From positions 3,148,001 to 3,212,000 of the forward strand of contig JAEMBT020000008.1 in the NCBI GenBank assembly GCA_018873245.2: a stretch of 64,000 nucleotides of DNA, read 5' to 3'. Source of the stretch: Archegozetes longisetosus (lineage: Eukaryota > Arthropoda > Arachnida > Sarcoptiformes > Trhypochthoniidae). How positions within the stretch are numbered: position 1 is the stretch's first letter; each line of letters starts with the position of its first letter. Both the position numbers and the translations under genes were made by a program. Positions 34,812-48,486 of this stretch are shown in pieces. The notes under the pieces are model-generated. The model was not told where the DNA came from. It did no database searches and saw only the letters and a list, made by a program, of their open reading frames with translations.

Positions 34812-36820
34812 TCATCTCTTTTCAACTCCAACAATTAAACTTTTAGCAGCACATAGAGGTGTAACTGTTTTGAACCGAAGTGGAACTTCAGTTTTGGAAC
34901 TTCTAACGAATTTGAATCTTCTCACAATGTGTGATAGGCACAGTTTTGCTTCCATTAAAGCGAATCGCATTCCAATACAATTTCGAGGACCAGCACCAAA
35001 AGGAATATAAGTGTATGGAGTGATTTGGTCTCGATTTTCAGGCATAAATCTTTCGGGATTGAATTTATGAGCATTTGGATAATATTCTTCTGAATGATGG
35101 ATGGCATAAGTCGGGATCTCTATGACCTGTCCTTTGAATAAAGTAATTCCAGTGTCACCTAATTTATAATCAGTCATGGCTTCTCTCTCGAGTCTCAAAG
35201 CTGGAGAATAAAGACGTAATGTTTCGGATACAACTGAATCCAAATATGGAAGTTTCACGAGTGTTTCATAATTTATTTCTCCATTAGAATCAACAGCAGA
35301 TTTGATTTCTTCATAAAGTTTTTGTTGAAATTCAGGATTGAGAGCCAATTCATATGAACAAAATGACAAAGTCGTTGCAGTTGTTTCATATCCAGCAATG
35401 AAGAAAATCCAACACTGGGCCAATATTTCACCTTCTGTCAAACATTTATTCATAATATTTATATTGAAAGCCTTTTTTTGTGCATCTAACTCTTCTTCAC
35501 CTATAAATCAGATGAATATTTTTAGAAAATTTATGTAAAAAAGTATGTTATAGATTATATTAAATCATACTAAATCTTAACTTCTAAAATAAAACATATT
35601 ACTTATATTATTATTCTGTGTTATAGTTGATAAAGTGTCATTTTATGATTTCAGTCTCTTTGAAAAAAATTTTCAAACCTGATTGACTAAGTAAAATATA
35701 AGAACATAAAATACTCAAATACGTGACGCAATGAAATAAAATGTTCAAATTTTACCTTCATTTACATGATGTGCTTCGTTTGTATCATTTTCATCTCTAA
35801 TCGTTTCTTTACTCAGTTCCGCATTCATTAACAATTGAACAAAATCGTCGTGTTTCGAACTATTATTTCGTCGAGTTTTCAATATATGTCGAGTTAAATT
35901 AAAGAAAAACTGATTTGCACTCTCATCAGTCAGTGAAGTTATGCCTAGAACTTTATTTAAAAACTTTGGAAAAATCAAAGATGGGATTACTCTAGTTGCT
36001 TTAAAATCAAATATTTTTTTGGCATTCACTACAAATGGGTTATTTGGATCTTTCTGTGCATTTGATTGGGTGGCGAAAGCACACGAAGCGATCACATCCA
36101 TTGTGAAGTTTCCATTCATTTCCTTCAGATCTATATCTTTTCCATCTTTTGCATAAGTTTCCAAATTATTTAAGTAATCTTGGAGACATTTTCTTATCAT
36201 TGGATGCATTTTCTTCATTTTTCCGCTTGTAAATGTCGGACTCGTAATCGATCGAATTCTTCTCCATTGATCATCGACTGAATTAGCCAAATTATTATCA
36301 ATTATCGGGTGTTCAGTTTTTAATCTTCGTCTGTTTACGAATTTATTAAAATCTTTGACTAAAACAAGTTTTATCAGTTCCGGATCGGCGATTGTGAGCA
36401 CAGGTTCATTTCCATAAAACACACTACAAAGTAATTGTTTTATGGAATACAAATATTGCGTAATTTACTTTAATTACCCATAAATTTTTCCAAATTTCTG
36501 AAACCAATCCAATTCTAATAATGGCCCTGGTGTCAATGCTTTATCCAAAATGTTTCCAAAGCCCATTTTAGGTTTTGGTCCTTTAACGCCTCTTATAGTC
36601 CAATAATTATGATTCCGGGTGAAATACCTTGAAGAATCAATTGAAGTTTGCAAATATTTTATTAATGTTTCAAACAAAAACACGATTCATATAGAGTTCC
36701 GGCATACGGATTATATGGAAATAAGCAAAAATATTAAATTAAACCTTACAAATGCATCATGGACAAAATGGAAAAAACAGTAGCCCACAATTGCCACGAA
36801 TCAAATTCTAATAAACTCAT
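34812..36820 (-). CDS. Cytochrome P450, CYP3 clan, array copy D (intact)
   Basis: Exons are 36750-36820, 36478-36627, 35756-36423 and 34812-35500; phases match copy A and give 525 codons. The anchor exon is the most divergent (MSLLEFDSWQLWATVFSILS). Helix C is WRRIR; AGYETT, ETLR, FNPERF and [10 protein letters not shown] are conserved. Exon 4 has unusual changes just before helix I (LTEGE, AQCW), a region conserved in the other copies, hinting at a shifted substrate pocket or relaxed constraint. Intron 3 is 255 bp with no insertion. Confidence 0.93.
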
Positions 36821-36912
36821 GATTGACAAAAGTTTAAAGTCTTACTAAAAGCTTTCAAATGAACTGTCTATCTAACAAAGAAACGATGTGAAATAATTTT
36901 ATTTTACTCTTA

Positions 36913-36920
36913 TATTTATA
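36913..36920 (-). promoter_or_regulatory. TATA-like box of P450 copy D
   Basis: TATAAATA lies 93 bp upstream of the ATG, at the position conserved across the array. Confidence 0.5.
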
Positions 36921-37136
36921 CTTGATCCGAAGGACTTTTTATCTGTAGAGTTGAGTATTAAAAAACCATCAGTTTTTTATCTATAATATGAAGGGATTTA
37001 ATGATAAATTGTATTTATTAGCACTTGAACTTGAATTATTTTGTACAGGTATCAATCAAGCTGAGTTCGCACGCACTTCAGTATTGCTGCACTCGAGTAC
37101 ACTACCAAATCGAAAAGTTGTGCAATTTTTCACTTA

Positions 37137-37785
37137 CTAGGTGACCTTTTAAAGTGAGGAAATCGAATCAATATGATTTTAACGCTAATTTGAACCTTAT
37201 CTCTAGTATATTGAAACTTTCGAGTCAAATTTTGCTTATGAAAGCTTTAACCCAACGAAAATTTGTCACAAAAATTGAGATATTACTATCAATACTAAGC
37301 ATTTAAAGCTTCTTAAACTCTAAAAGCACTTCACTGTAAAGCCAAAACTTTTTTATTAACACTAATATCTATAACGTCTCCAATAATTGAAATAAATTCG
37401 GTTATGATATTAATAATTATAATATTAATTTTTATAAAATGCTCACACTGTAGGAAAAATTTATGTTTAAATCATTTCTATATCTACTATCATGTAAGTT
37501 GGAGTGCAAATTGTAATTAATAAACTGAAAAATTTACAAAACTGATGTTTTTTGTATTGATATGTTTTTAAGTGTTCAAGCTTTACAGTGAAGTGCCTTT
37601 AAAGTTTAAGAAGCTTTAAACGCTTAATATTGATAGTAATATCTCAATTTTTGTGACAAATTTTCGTCGGGTTAAAGCTTTCATAAGCGAAATTTGAGTC
37701 GAAAATTTCAATATACTAGAGATAAGGTTCTAATTAGCGTTAAAATCATATTGATTCGATTTCCTCACTATAAAAGGTCCCCTAG
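37137..37785. mobile_element. Long foldback element, Harbinger-like
   Basis: 649 bp made of two inverted arms of about 210 nt (37137-37345 and 37580-37785) around a 230-bp core. Ends are CTAGGTGACCTTTT and CTAGGGGACCTTTT (inward), flanked by TTA on both sides. A TTA duplication is the signature of PIF/Harbinger-type elements. It has no transposase. Confidence 0.75.
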
Positions 37786-38111
37786 TTAGAATATATACTT
37801 TATTTGTATGCCCTAATAAATCTACTCTACAAACTAAACATACGGTTAAAATGAGTAGCTAGAATATGATTTGCCATATTAAATACTTATCCCTATGAAT
37901 AATATAAAATATAATCTATAGGTAATTCGAGTACAGCTCCTAATAAAAAATTTTTGTTAAAAATCTTTAAAAATAGTACACAACATTGATTTTATTAATA
38001 TATCAAGTAAGTTTGAACATAATCAAAGTCATGTTGTTATTTCGTTTGCAACATTTCTCTATTACTTGCCTATATGTTTAATTTGGTTACTCCGTAACTG
38101 AGAGATATATA

Positions 38112-38714
38112 CTGTCCGTTTTTTAAAAACTAAAATCAGATCTTTATAACAATTTTTCTTTATTATTACTCATGAATCAGAACTTACTAATGAGTAAGTT
38201 TAAAACATATAAAAAAAATTTGATCACTTAATCATTGATTTTGAATTAAAAACACTTTTAGTCATAAAAACGGTGTTCACAACAAAAGAAACAATTTTTA
38301 TTTTGAAAACTCTATTATGGTCTCATCTCAAAAATAAAGTGTACCGCTCGAACCTAAAAACATTAGAAAAGTTAAAGACAAATATAAGAAATGAAATAGA
38401 AAAAATAAGTTCTGAAGTACTTAAAAAGGTTTCAGAAAATATGATTAAAAGAGTTGAACTTTGTTTAGAAAATAATGGTCAGCACTTTCTGCATATGTGA
38501 TTAATTATAAATTTATTTTTACATATCTAAACTACTCCTCTTAGGATTACAGTTCTGAAATACTTTGTAAGGTTATAGTTCATTACTAAAGGTTTATTTT
38601 CATACATTCAAATTTCAGTCAGTGAGTAAGCGATTTCGCTCTTGACTCAAATTTCTAAAAGTGATGGAGTATTAACTCCCAAATCTGAGTTTAGTTTTTA
38701 AAAAAAACGGACTG
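38112..38714 (+). mobile_element. Tc1-like deletion derivative (upstream of D)
   Basis: 603 bp with ends CTGTCCGTTTTTTAAAAACT and CAGTCCGTTTTTTTTAAAAACT-like (inward), TA on both sides. It contains one open frame, 38273-38500. This fuses the transposase N-terminus (FTTKETIFILKT) to its C-terminus (WSHLKNKVYR, LCLENNGQHF), without the DDE core. The E spacer has the empty site (GATACATATATTGG, 47273-47284). Confidence 0.75.
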
Positions 38715-39516
38715 TATATTGGAAATATTAATTAAGTGCAAATTTATGTACAGTAACACTAAAAAGTATACGGTCAAAATTTGCACTTAAAATACAATAA
38801 AAGCTAATAAGAGATGAATCAAATAAGGGAAAGATTGAATAAATAATGAGTGATATTATTTTGATAATTATTATTTATTATTTATTATAATGAGTCATAA
38901 AATACAAAGCTTGTCTTAAATCTCTTTAATAGGTAATTTTTTGCAAGTGCTGTTTATGGACACTTTATTAGTAAAACGAGTAATGCTCGCAAAAGTTCAT
39001 TATTTCATTTTTGCATAAGTCAGACCTAAACTCAAGTTTATAAGTTTTGAAATTCTTAGTTACTTAAATATTATAGTGAGTCCTTAATGTTAGACACATA
39101 AAAGATCTATATGACGTATACTTTTTTGTGTGACTAGTTTGAGAACCTTGAGAATCTAATTTTCTCTAAAGTAAAGAGCCTGATGAGGGTTACACTTTCT
39201 ATTTTCAAATTCATATCTTATTGAGTGGTAAATGGAAGCGAACATAATGTTACTGAAGTTATCAAAATTTTCTAGACAATATTTAATTGTATTTATGCTA
39301 CTTAACGAATTTTATATATCGCGAACATATTCGAAAGTTCGAAAAATCAAGTTTAAATCAAAGTGTACGGAAGGTGGAGTTCAAATACAAGAAAAATTTT
39401 GATACATATTGTGCATAATTTAAGATAATGTCACTTATCACTCATTAATTAGGTGATTCGGGAATCATTTGACTCATCTAAAGTTTGAGAGGTTCAAATA
39501 CAGTTAACTGTATTTG
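38715..39516. other. D upstream spacer
   Basis: No gene is seen. The part from about 39170 (CCTGATGAGGGTTACAC) aligns with 49870-50200 in the E-F spacer and with the left flank of the Tc3-like element at 22860. Confidence 0.5.
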
Positions 39517-39806
39517 TAACAAGTCAAAAACTGTTAAATGCGGGACAAAAAAATTTTGGCTCCCTTATAAATTTTTTAAAGAGTTTTAATCTGATTGAAG
39601 TTACAAATCACAGTTTGAAATAGAAGTTATTTGAAATATAACCTAAAGATTTGATTCAGAACTGCACTTTATATGAGTTACAATCTGTTAAGATAAATAT
39701 TAAAATATATGAAATTTTCCATCCCGAAAGGGGTGCATACAGTATGCGCGACGCAACTCTTAAATGTTGGACAATCCCGCACAATGCGGGACACTTGGTC
39801 ACCCTA
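39517..39806. mobile_element. Left-truncated hAT-like element at a duplication junction
   Basis: 290 bp closely matching 33033-33466 but with an internal deletion and no intact left end; the right end (CTTGGTCACCCTA) is preserved. Unit U2 begins at the very next base, so a rearrangement breakpoint coincides with the element end. Confidence 0.7.
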
Positions 39807-42800
39807 CTCATACCTAATACAAGAAATTTTAAGTTCTTTCAGTTTTTTATTAATTAAATACAGATAAACGCTATAAAAAATTGATAAACTCTTACCAATA
39901 TATGAGAGGTAAACTCATTAAGAAGGCAATTGTCAGATGCCATAATTCAAATCCAAAAATACTCATTGTTGCTCAATATTATTACTATTTTAAGATTGAT
40001 TTTTCAACTCTTTAATCAATCATATTATGAAGCAAAAGACAGATATTGTTCATTTGCAATTCATATTTATGTTGGATCATATACGAATATTATCTTTAGA
40101 GTTGAGATTAGACATAACTCATGATCATTATATCTCTTTAAGCAACTGCTATAATTCCAAGTCCATATGCACTCGATTAGTATACTTAACATTAATGTTT
40201 AGAAGTATTCAAAGCAAGTCCTTATTTGTTCTAAATATTCCGTTTTTCTCTCATTCGTAAATTATAGTCTTTTGTTTACGGGGACAGCTCTGAACTTTAG
40301 AGTGTGCATTAGATTGCATCTAATTAGATTAAAACTACCCGATAAGTCATTAAGGTATAAAACTATGAGACTTTGTTACTGCCGGATTTTCACTATTACT
40401 CTCCGATTTTCGAATCATTGCATGAGTTGCGATTTCCTTATTTTGTTCGAAAAATCTTGTTCTACCAACTTTATTTTATTTCAATGTGAAATAAATCCTT
40501 AACTGAAAAACTTTGATTAGGTAAAAACAAATAGATTTCAATGATTTCATCAAATTTTGAGTCTTTGACGCGTTGATTTAGGCATTATATAGTTTTACTT
40601 TCTTTTTAACGTTAAATTTATTAATATATTTGTGTTGTATTAATTCGATAATCAGCTATTTAATTAATTATTGATGAGCAAGTTTTAGTGCTCTAAACAG
40701 AAGAATTGTTAAAAATGTCAAATTAATCGCTAGAAGTGAATGAGCTGAATGTCAAATTATTAAATTAACTAATTATGTACTGCCGGGTTCCTCCCTTATA
40801 TGACTGCTTTTATTCTCGTAAAAAGTGTTTTTGCTATGATGCGTTGTAAATATTCAGTTCCAAAATTATAATCTCTTTGAGTTCTTTTCAGTTCACTTGA
40901 AGTTTTATCACAAGATAGAGACTTAATACCATATACGAAGATTATGTGTTGAGTCAATTATTAGGGCCAACTATTTCAGAACCAACTGGTACTGAAGAGT
41001 ATAAGGGATATCACTCAGATTTTCTGATGCTTGAGTATTGATCTGAGGGTTTCCTATTCTAAGGAATTTCTTCAAATGTCTATTGAGTGTCAGTTGAGTC
41101 TCAAGCAGGTTATTTGTATACGGCCGTTAATATTATGAAATGTATAAAGTTCAATATATACAATTGATAAGTTATATAAGATATTCTGTCCTTGGCTTTG
41201 CCAATTTTTCAGACTTTTCTCACCCTTTCACCTAAATTGTAAAGCAAATGAAGGTTTGCTGAGATTTAATTGGAAAACTTGAAAGAAATTGAAGAAGTAG
41301 TTATCTTGAAGAATATGAGTTTTGTGTGAGTTCTGCATGCATCTTCTTATTCATTCTCACATAATATGTAAGGACAAGTTTGCATAAATAACTATAATTT
41401 TATTGTTCAAACGATTGAGATAAACGCATTACTGATTATATTGAAAAATTTTACTGAAAGGACTCACACTTAGTTGCTTGTTACGCAAGCTGTCAAGTAT
41501 TAATCAAATCATAGGCTCTTCCGAGAAACCTTGAATGCTATCATCAAACAAATTTGTGCTGATTTGCATTAAATTTCTGTTGTTTTAAAAATTATCCTTC
41601 ACTATAAATGAAGTTTTTCCATCGAGATCATTAGTGTTTGTTATGCTAAACTAAATACAAATGTGTGTCGAATATGCAAGCCTTAAATCCTGGTACTCTC
41701 ATATTTCCCGTTTGCAAACTTTACGCAATCATTTGTTTTTATCACTTTCAAAACATGACTATCTTAGCAAAGTGTTCATCTTTTATACTCGTGTTACATC
41801 ATATCAGTTGTGCTAAAAGAAGAAATTATTTGATGAATGACTGCTTTGCTATTAGTTTGAACAAACAGGTTTATCGATAGTTTTCTCAACACTCTTCATT
41901 ATCAATGTCTTGTTGGCTAACTATCGATTATTTGAGCTAAAATTATTATGTATTTTAATTAGACCTTTTTCTAAATTTTTGAATTAATTTTAGCTTTAGA
42001 TAAAGTTATTTTTTAAAAAATAATTCATTTTATTCAAAGTTAATGTTTGAAAAACTGAAACAGTTTTAGTTAAAATTTAAGTTTCTATTTCAGTTTAAAG
42101 TTCTAACTAAATCATTCCGCACTCTAAATATCTAAAAGATATTTATTATAAACATTACTTTCTTTGTAATTGAATGCGTTAATCGAAGGTCGTCTCTTTT
42201 CAAAGCTTAAAAACTTGAAGGACTTTCATCAGAACAGATATTATCTGTAAGTAATCAGTTTAAAGGATATTTTACGATATGCATTAGTAATCTCTGATGA
42301 TATTACTAATCATATCATTATTAATCATAAGGAAAGTTAATATTAGTTAAGCATTTTGTGAATCTTACAAGAGAAATATCTGACCACAATGTGACGAATT
42401 TTGAAAATATTCTTACCATGAATTGGTCATGATATGAGATTATTATAAATGCTGACCTGCACAATTACACAATCTATTAACTTTTCAAAATTGTTAATCA
42501 ATGCAAAAATCAGTAGCATTCACTGTGTGGTTAGCAAAATTTTGAGTAACCTAAAGCAGAATAAATCCAAGTTAGAGTGACGAATCATTCACATATGTAT
42601 GAACGATAGAATAAATACATGAAATTGTCAAATCTCTGCTATTTTTCAATTATTAAAGTACATCTCAATTGTGATTACCGTTTCAAGCCTTTAATTGTAT
42701 ATTTTCTAGTCATGCACTTGTAGTAATTAACTTATATTCAATTACAAGTGTATGGTTAGGAAAAATACGGGTAAATACGGGCTAATGGGTTTAAAGGGGT

Positions 42801-42822
42801 TCCCAACTCCATACCCCTAAGT
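39807..42822. repeat. Segmental duplication unit U2
   Basis: Second copy of 29433-32947, the same orientation, nearly identical. It starts in what was intron 1 of a P450 gene. The rest of that gene is absent. Confidence 0.85.
39896..39966 (-). pseudogene. Orphan P450 exon 1
   Basis: The 71-nt exon is identical in its coded peptide to exon 1 of copy C ([12 protein letters not shown]...), with its ATG and GT donor intact. No exon 2-4 follows downstream (toward lower coordinates): DNA from another spacer starts at 39806. It marks a seventh gene body lost by rearrangement. Confidence 0.88.
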
Positions 42823-44829
42823 GTGATATATCATTGTATTCAGTTTGTTGAACTGAACATTTCGATACCACCATTTTGACCACTTCTAACCCGAACTTTA
42901 CCACTTCTGACCACCGAGACCTAACCCTCTCGAAAATGGGTAAACCTGGTTTTACCAAGTTGTAACCAAAGCCAAACCTGATTAAAACTAAGGTATAATA
43001 GGTTAGTCGCGAAGCGACCTAACTTATTCTCTCTTACTTTATATCAGGCTTGTTTGGGTTAATCATATCTTTTGTCATTCAAAGCCAGATATATGACTGA
43101 GGAATACCTAAGTTCTCAAGAAATAACGACATTTTGTTGATTTTTGCGAGATTTTTTAAATGAAATTTGGGAACATTTTACCCCACAGTTGTGGCGAAGG
43201 GTTAAAGAAATGACTCAAGACAAAACCCTTTAATACTTTTCAAAAATTATCAATATATCAATGGGTCAGTAGAATTTCTACAGTTTGATAGATTTCAAAT
43301 CAGAAAAGTTAACAGTTATAGCAGAGAAAATAGTTTTAAAAAATTGCATCTGCAGCAATAAGTGCCTCAGGTTTATAGTCAACTTGCAACGGATTCGGGC
43401 ATAAAATTTGAATAAAACTAATATTATTGATTAAATCTCAAGAGATTGGATGTCTTCCATTTAAAATATCACAAGCATTGATGAATAAGTTTAATTCAAT
43501 ACAGATGTAGTAATAAAGATGATTTTGCTCAAAAAATCAATGAAATTAAGATTCAATTTTGATGGGCAGTAATAGTAACTCTTATTACCTGAATACCCAA
43601 TGCTTGATTCATCTACATAATAAATGCTTAAATACTCTTTCTGTGTGACCAATCAAAAAATTTCTTTGTGGTCATCACAGAGGAACTAGACTGATTTCAA
43701 TGTTATTTGGTCATATACACAGAGTTGGTTCAAGTGTTTTTTGACTAATAATTAGCTACTATTCTATTTTGTCAACTTCGAGGACACACCACTTAATTGA
43801 AATACAATATAATTTAAATGAAGTACTAAAGTAAGAAAGAGTTGAATTTATGAGAAACACACAGAACAAAAACAACAATAAGTAAAGTTTTTAAAATTGG
43901 GATATGTGTGTGTGTGTGTGTGAGGTTGAAACTGAGAAACCTCTACTTGTTTAACAAAGTTTAAATTCTATTTTACAATTTTTCAAAGATCATTCATTTT
44001 TTATGAAATTAATAAAGTTTACTGACAAAAGGACAACTCTATAAGGGCGCCTATCATAAGTCCGCTTATCAATAAGAGCACCAACAAGAAAAGCGCCAAA
44101 CTTTAGAAACTAAAAGTCGAGCCAAATTTACCTGTGTATTATGCAAATTTCGGTATTCTAAAAATAATCAAAATTTGAAATGTTAAACATTTTACTGGGT
44201 ATTTGTAAATTGTAGTAACATTTTTAACTTTATTTTTTAGCAACTGTAACTTGAACACACATTATAAAAAAATATTGACAAGAAAAAATCTAGCCGCAAT
44301 TTTGCATTGTGTAATCATCACCATCAATAGATTGCACAAAAAACCCATTTCACATTTTAATTTTATTATTTATAATGCCCCTCCACTTTGTCAAAAGCCA
44401 AAAAATAAGTTATTTTTAAAATACTTAACAAAATCCGTTAAAATTTTTAAAAGATAACAATATTTTAAAATTTTATAAAATTAATAAAATTTCTAAGTTT
44501 GGGTCTACTTCTAAATTCAAGAGTTAGGTGCGCTTACTGTTGAGCGCTTTTAATCAGTCGCCCTTTTGACAATTCAATAAAGGGTTTTTGCCCGTTTTTA
44601 TAACTAGTTCAAATATAAGCTCAGAACTAAGGCTCTAGTCAATGTAAATGTTGATTAAAGTCAATTTATTAACTCATATATACAAATAGTTATTTTACAA
44701 CTTAAAATAGTTCACAATATAAGAAACCTATAAGAGTTTCGAATTAAATTGAGTATTTTCACACCATTTCTTCATAATTAAGAATGTCAATGATATTTAT
44801 CAAATAATAAAATGATGATAATTTCATTT
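42823..44829. other. Spacer upstream of U2, 3' of P450 E
   Basis: This stretch has no clear paralogue in the window and no gene is seen. It contains a GT dinucleotide run (43905-43922) and a possible degraded TIR pair around 44045 (AAGGGCGCC) and 44572 (CGCCCTT). Confidence 0.4.
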
Positions 44830-46906
44830 TTATCTCTTTTCGATTCCAACGATTAGACTTTTAGCAGCACATAGAGGTGTAACTGTTTTGAATTGAAGGG
44901 GGACTTCAGTTTTAGAATTTCTAACAAATTTGAATCTTCGAACAATTTGTGATAAACATAGTTTTGCTTCCATTAGAGCGAATCGCATTCCAATACAATT
45001 TCGAGGACCAGCACCAAAAGGAATATAAGTGTATGGAGTGATTTGGTCTCGATTTTCAGGCATAAATCTTTCGGGATTAAACTTATGAGCATTTGGATAA
45101 TATTCTTCTGAATGATGGATAGCATAAGTAGGAATTTCTACGAGTTGTCCTTTGAATAAAGTAACTCCAGTGTCACCTAATTTATAATCTGTCATGGCTT
45201 CTCTTTCGAGTCTAATGACTGGTGGATAAAGACGTAATGTTTCGGATACAACTGAATCCAAATATGGAAGTTTTGCGAGTGTTTCATAATTTATTTCTCC
45301 ATTAGAATCAACAGCAGATTTGATTTCTTCATAAAGTTTTTGTTGACATTCAGGATTGAGAGCCAATTCATATGAACAGAACGACAAAGTCGTTGCAGTT
45401 GTTTCATAACCAGCAATGAAGAAAATCCAAGACTGAGCCAATATTTCATCTTCTGTCAAACGTTTATTCACAATATTTATATTGAAGGCCTTTTTCTGTG
45501 CATCTAATTCTTCGTCTCCTGTAATCCGAATATATTAGCAAAATGAATGTAAATAAGTTTGTTATAAATATATTGACTCACACTAAGCCTTAATTTGTAA
45601 AGTAAAACATATTACTTATAAAATTATTTTTTTGTAGCTAAAAAAATGATTTGAGTCTCCAATGAATAACATTTTTCAAAACTAATTTAACTGAATATCA
45701 TTACAGTCATGAGAACGAATTCGTGTGTTAAGAATTTTTATAAAATTGCACAAATGGTCGACTAATAAGAATATAAAAACATAAAATACTCAAATATTTG
45801 ATACAATGAAAGAAAATATCTCAATTTTTACCTTCATTTACATGATGTGCTTCGTTCACATCATTTTCATCTCTAACTACTTCTTTGCTCAGTTCCGCAT
45901 TCATTAACAATTGAATCAAATCATTGTGTTTTGAGTCATTTTTTCGCCGAGTTTTCAATATATGTCGAGTTAAATTAAAGAAAAACTGATTCGCACTCTC
46001 ATCGAGTGGTGATGTTATATTCAGAATATTATTCAAAAACTTTGGAAAAATTAATGCTGGGATTATTCTAGTTGCTTTGATATCAAACAATTTTTTGCCA
46101 TTAAGTAGAAATGGATTATCTGGATCTTTTTGTGCATTTGTTTGAGTGGCGAAAGCACACGAAGCGATCACATCCAATGTGAAGTTTCCATTTATTTCTT
46201 TCAAATCTATATCTTTTCCTTCTTCTGCATAAGTTTCCAAATTATCTAAAAAGTCTTGGAGACATTTTCTTATCATTGGATACATTTTCTTCATTTTTCC
46301 GCTCGTAAATGTAGGACTTGCAATCGATCGAATTCTTTTCCATTGATCATCTCTTGAAGCAAACATATTATTATTAAGTATTGGATGTTCAGTTTTCAAT
46401 TCTCTTCTGTTTACAAATTTATTAAAATCTTTGACCAAAACAAGTTTGATCAAATCTGGATCAGCGATTGTGAGTACGGGTTCATTGCCGTTAAACACAC
46501 TGAAAAGTAATAATTAGTTTTGATCAAACCGAAAAAATATAAATTTTTCTTAAATACCCATAAAGTTTTCCAAACTTTTGAAACCATTCCAATTCTAATA
46601 ATGGCATTGGTGTCAGCACTTTATCAAAAGTATTCCCAAAACCTATTTTGGGTTTTGGTCCTTCAACCCCTCTTTTTGTCCAATAGTTGTAATTTCGAGT
46701 CAAATACCTTAATAAATGAATGTTTGCAAAAATTGAAATATTTTTTAGTAGTTCTAACAATAAATAAGATTCATGTTGTGTTATGGCATACATAACATAT
46801 GAAAAATAAAAGGAATATAATGAAAAAAACGTTACCAATATATTAGGGGTAAACTGGTAACAAAGAAGATCCACAATTGCCATGAATCAAATCCAAATAA
46901 ACTCAT
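44830..46906 (-). CDS. Cytochrome P450, CYP3 clan, array copy E (intact)
   Basis: Exons are 46836-46906, 46558-46707, 45832-46499 and 44830-45518; 525 codons in the same phases as A. Exon 1 differs from A by one residue (WIFF for WIVF), in line with their paralogous upstream DNA. Exon 2 has VEGPKP in the hinge. WKRIR, AGYETT, ETLR, FNPERF and [10 protein letters not shown] are present. The 3' end of exon 3 and all of intron 3 are nearly identical to copy F although the upstream regions are not, which points to gene conversion between E and F. Confidence 0.93.
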
Positions 46907-46999
46907 TATTGACAAAAGTTTAAAATCTTACTAAAAGTTTTTAAATAAACCGTCTCTTTAGACTAACAAACGAATGAAGACTTTCTTATTTTGACCTCA

Positions 47000-47007
47000 T
47001 ATTTATA
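47000..47007 (-). promoter_or_regulatory. TATA-like box of P450 copy E
   Basis: TATAAATA lies 94 bp upstream of the ATG, with the same flanking GAGGTCAAAATAAG as in A. Confidence 0.6.
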
Positions 47008-48478
47008 CGTAAACTGAAAGACTACTTCTATCTCTGAAATTGAGTTTTAATAGGTAGTTACTTTGTGTTTATAATATAACGCGATTGATTAATAAATTAT
47101 CTTTAAGTGCATTTGCACCCGAGCTTTGTTCTGTAAGTTCTAATCGAGATTGAGTTGACACGCACTCCAGTATTGAATAAAGTTTGAGTATAACCTTGGG
47201 AGTGCTATTTAGATTTCAACACTTTTTCTTGTTTGCAAAATTGTTTTATTTAACTATTTGGTTACTTAGAGATACATATATTGGAAATTAAATCAACGTA
47301 AACCTGTGTATAATTGAAAATCTATTTTAAAATTGAACTAATATTTTATCAAATGAAAATTGAGAACAAACATAATATAATAGCTATCATCATTTTTATG
47401 CTATTTTCAATTATATTTCTGCATTTTAATTTACTCATTTAAAACTATACAACATTCGATATGAAAACAGTCTTGAATGAAAATGTACGCAAATACTTGT
47501 TAAAACTAGAAATGCTTGAAGTAGTGATGGCAACACTATTTCAATCATAATACTAATCGTTGTGCAATTTAATCGTCCTTCGAGGATGTGTGTTAGCGAA
47601 CATTTTCTTAGAAGTAACATTTCAAAGAGAAATGTCACTGATTAAAATTCCAAAGTCGTGTTCATATTTTTGAACATTAATTTCTTGTTGCACATAACAT
47701 CAGTTATATAATTCAAAATTTAGATTAAAACAGAAAACTACTCAAAACTTTGTCGATGCAACAATTAGATTTCAATGTTGATTAATATTTTATGAAAAAG
47801 AAAAAGTTGGAAAAAATTGAAACTATCAAAGTTAGATTTTGACTGATTATCAAATTACTAATTTAAATGTTTGATTACACAATTGACAGGTTAAATATTT
47901 ATTATAAAATAATAGCAAATAATATTCATTAGCATTTGCACTTAAATTGATTTATGTAGATGCCAATCGAGCTGAGGTCGCACGCACTTCAGTACTCCTG
48001 CACCTGAGCACAATATCAAATCGAAAACTTGTTTTTCTTTACTTTAAATACATAGTTGACTGTATATCTTAGTAAATTCTTTATAAATCGACTACAGATT
48101 GAGTATGTGATTGAGATAAACAGCTAGAATGTGATTTGCTCATATCAAACCCTTCCCTACAGATAACATAAAACATTTTATACACTCTATGTTTGGTTTT
48201 ATGTACACAGTTTAATGTACAATTTAGTATTATGTAGCATTCTTCGAAACAAAAGTCACTTCCACTTAGATAGAACATAATGTTAAAAAGTATTTAATAT
48301 TATGTATATTCAGTTTAATGTACAGTTGTGTCAGAATAAATTGTTCCAGTCAGTTACTGTTAGGTAGTTAAAAATCCTTATTTCATTTTTAAAAATACTG
48401 AGTGCGTAATATCGGAGAAACATAAATATTTTAAAGGTTCAATAAAAACCAAAACTTTAAAACCTTGAATGAAAGTCT
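47008..48478. other. E upstream spacer, paralogous to the A upstream region
   Basis: No gene is seen. It aligns with 12934-13920 and 15800-16950 and lacks the insertions at 13999, 14560 and 15919, so it preserves the older, uninterrupted state. Confidence 0.55.
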
Positions 48479-48486
48479 GTTATGAC

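Noticed and set aside
43000-43030. Hairpin around GTCGCGAAGCGAC as a terminator or structured RNA
   Set aside because: The stem is short and isolated, with no neighbouring gene or second copy to support a role.
44041-44580. Inverted AAGGGCGCC/GGGCGAC ends as a MITE
   Set aside because: Only the outermost bases match and the flanks show no duplication or empty site.
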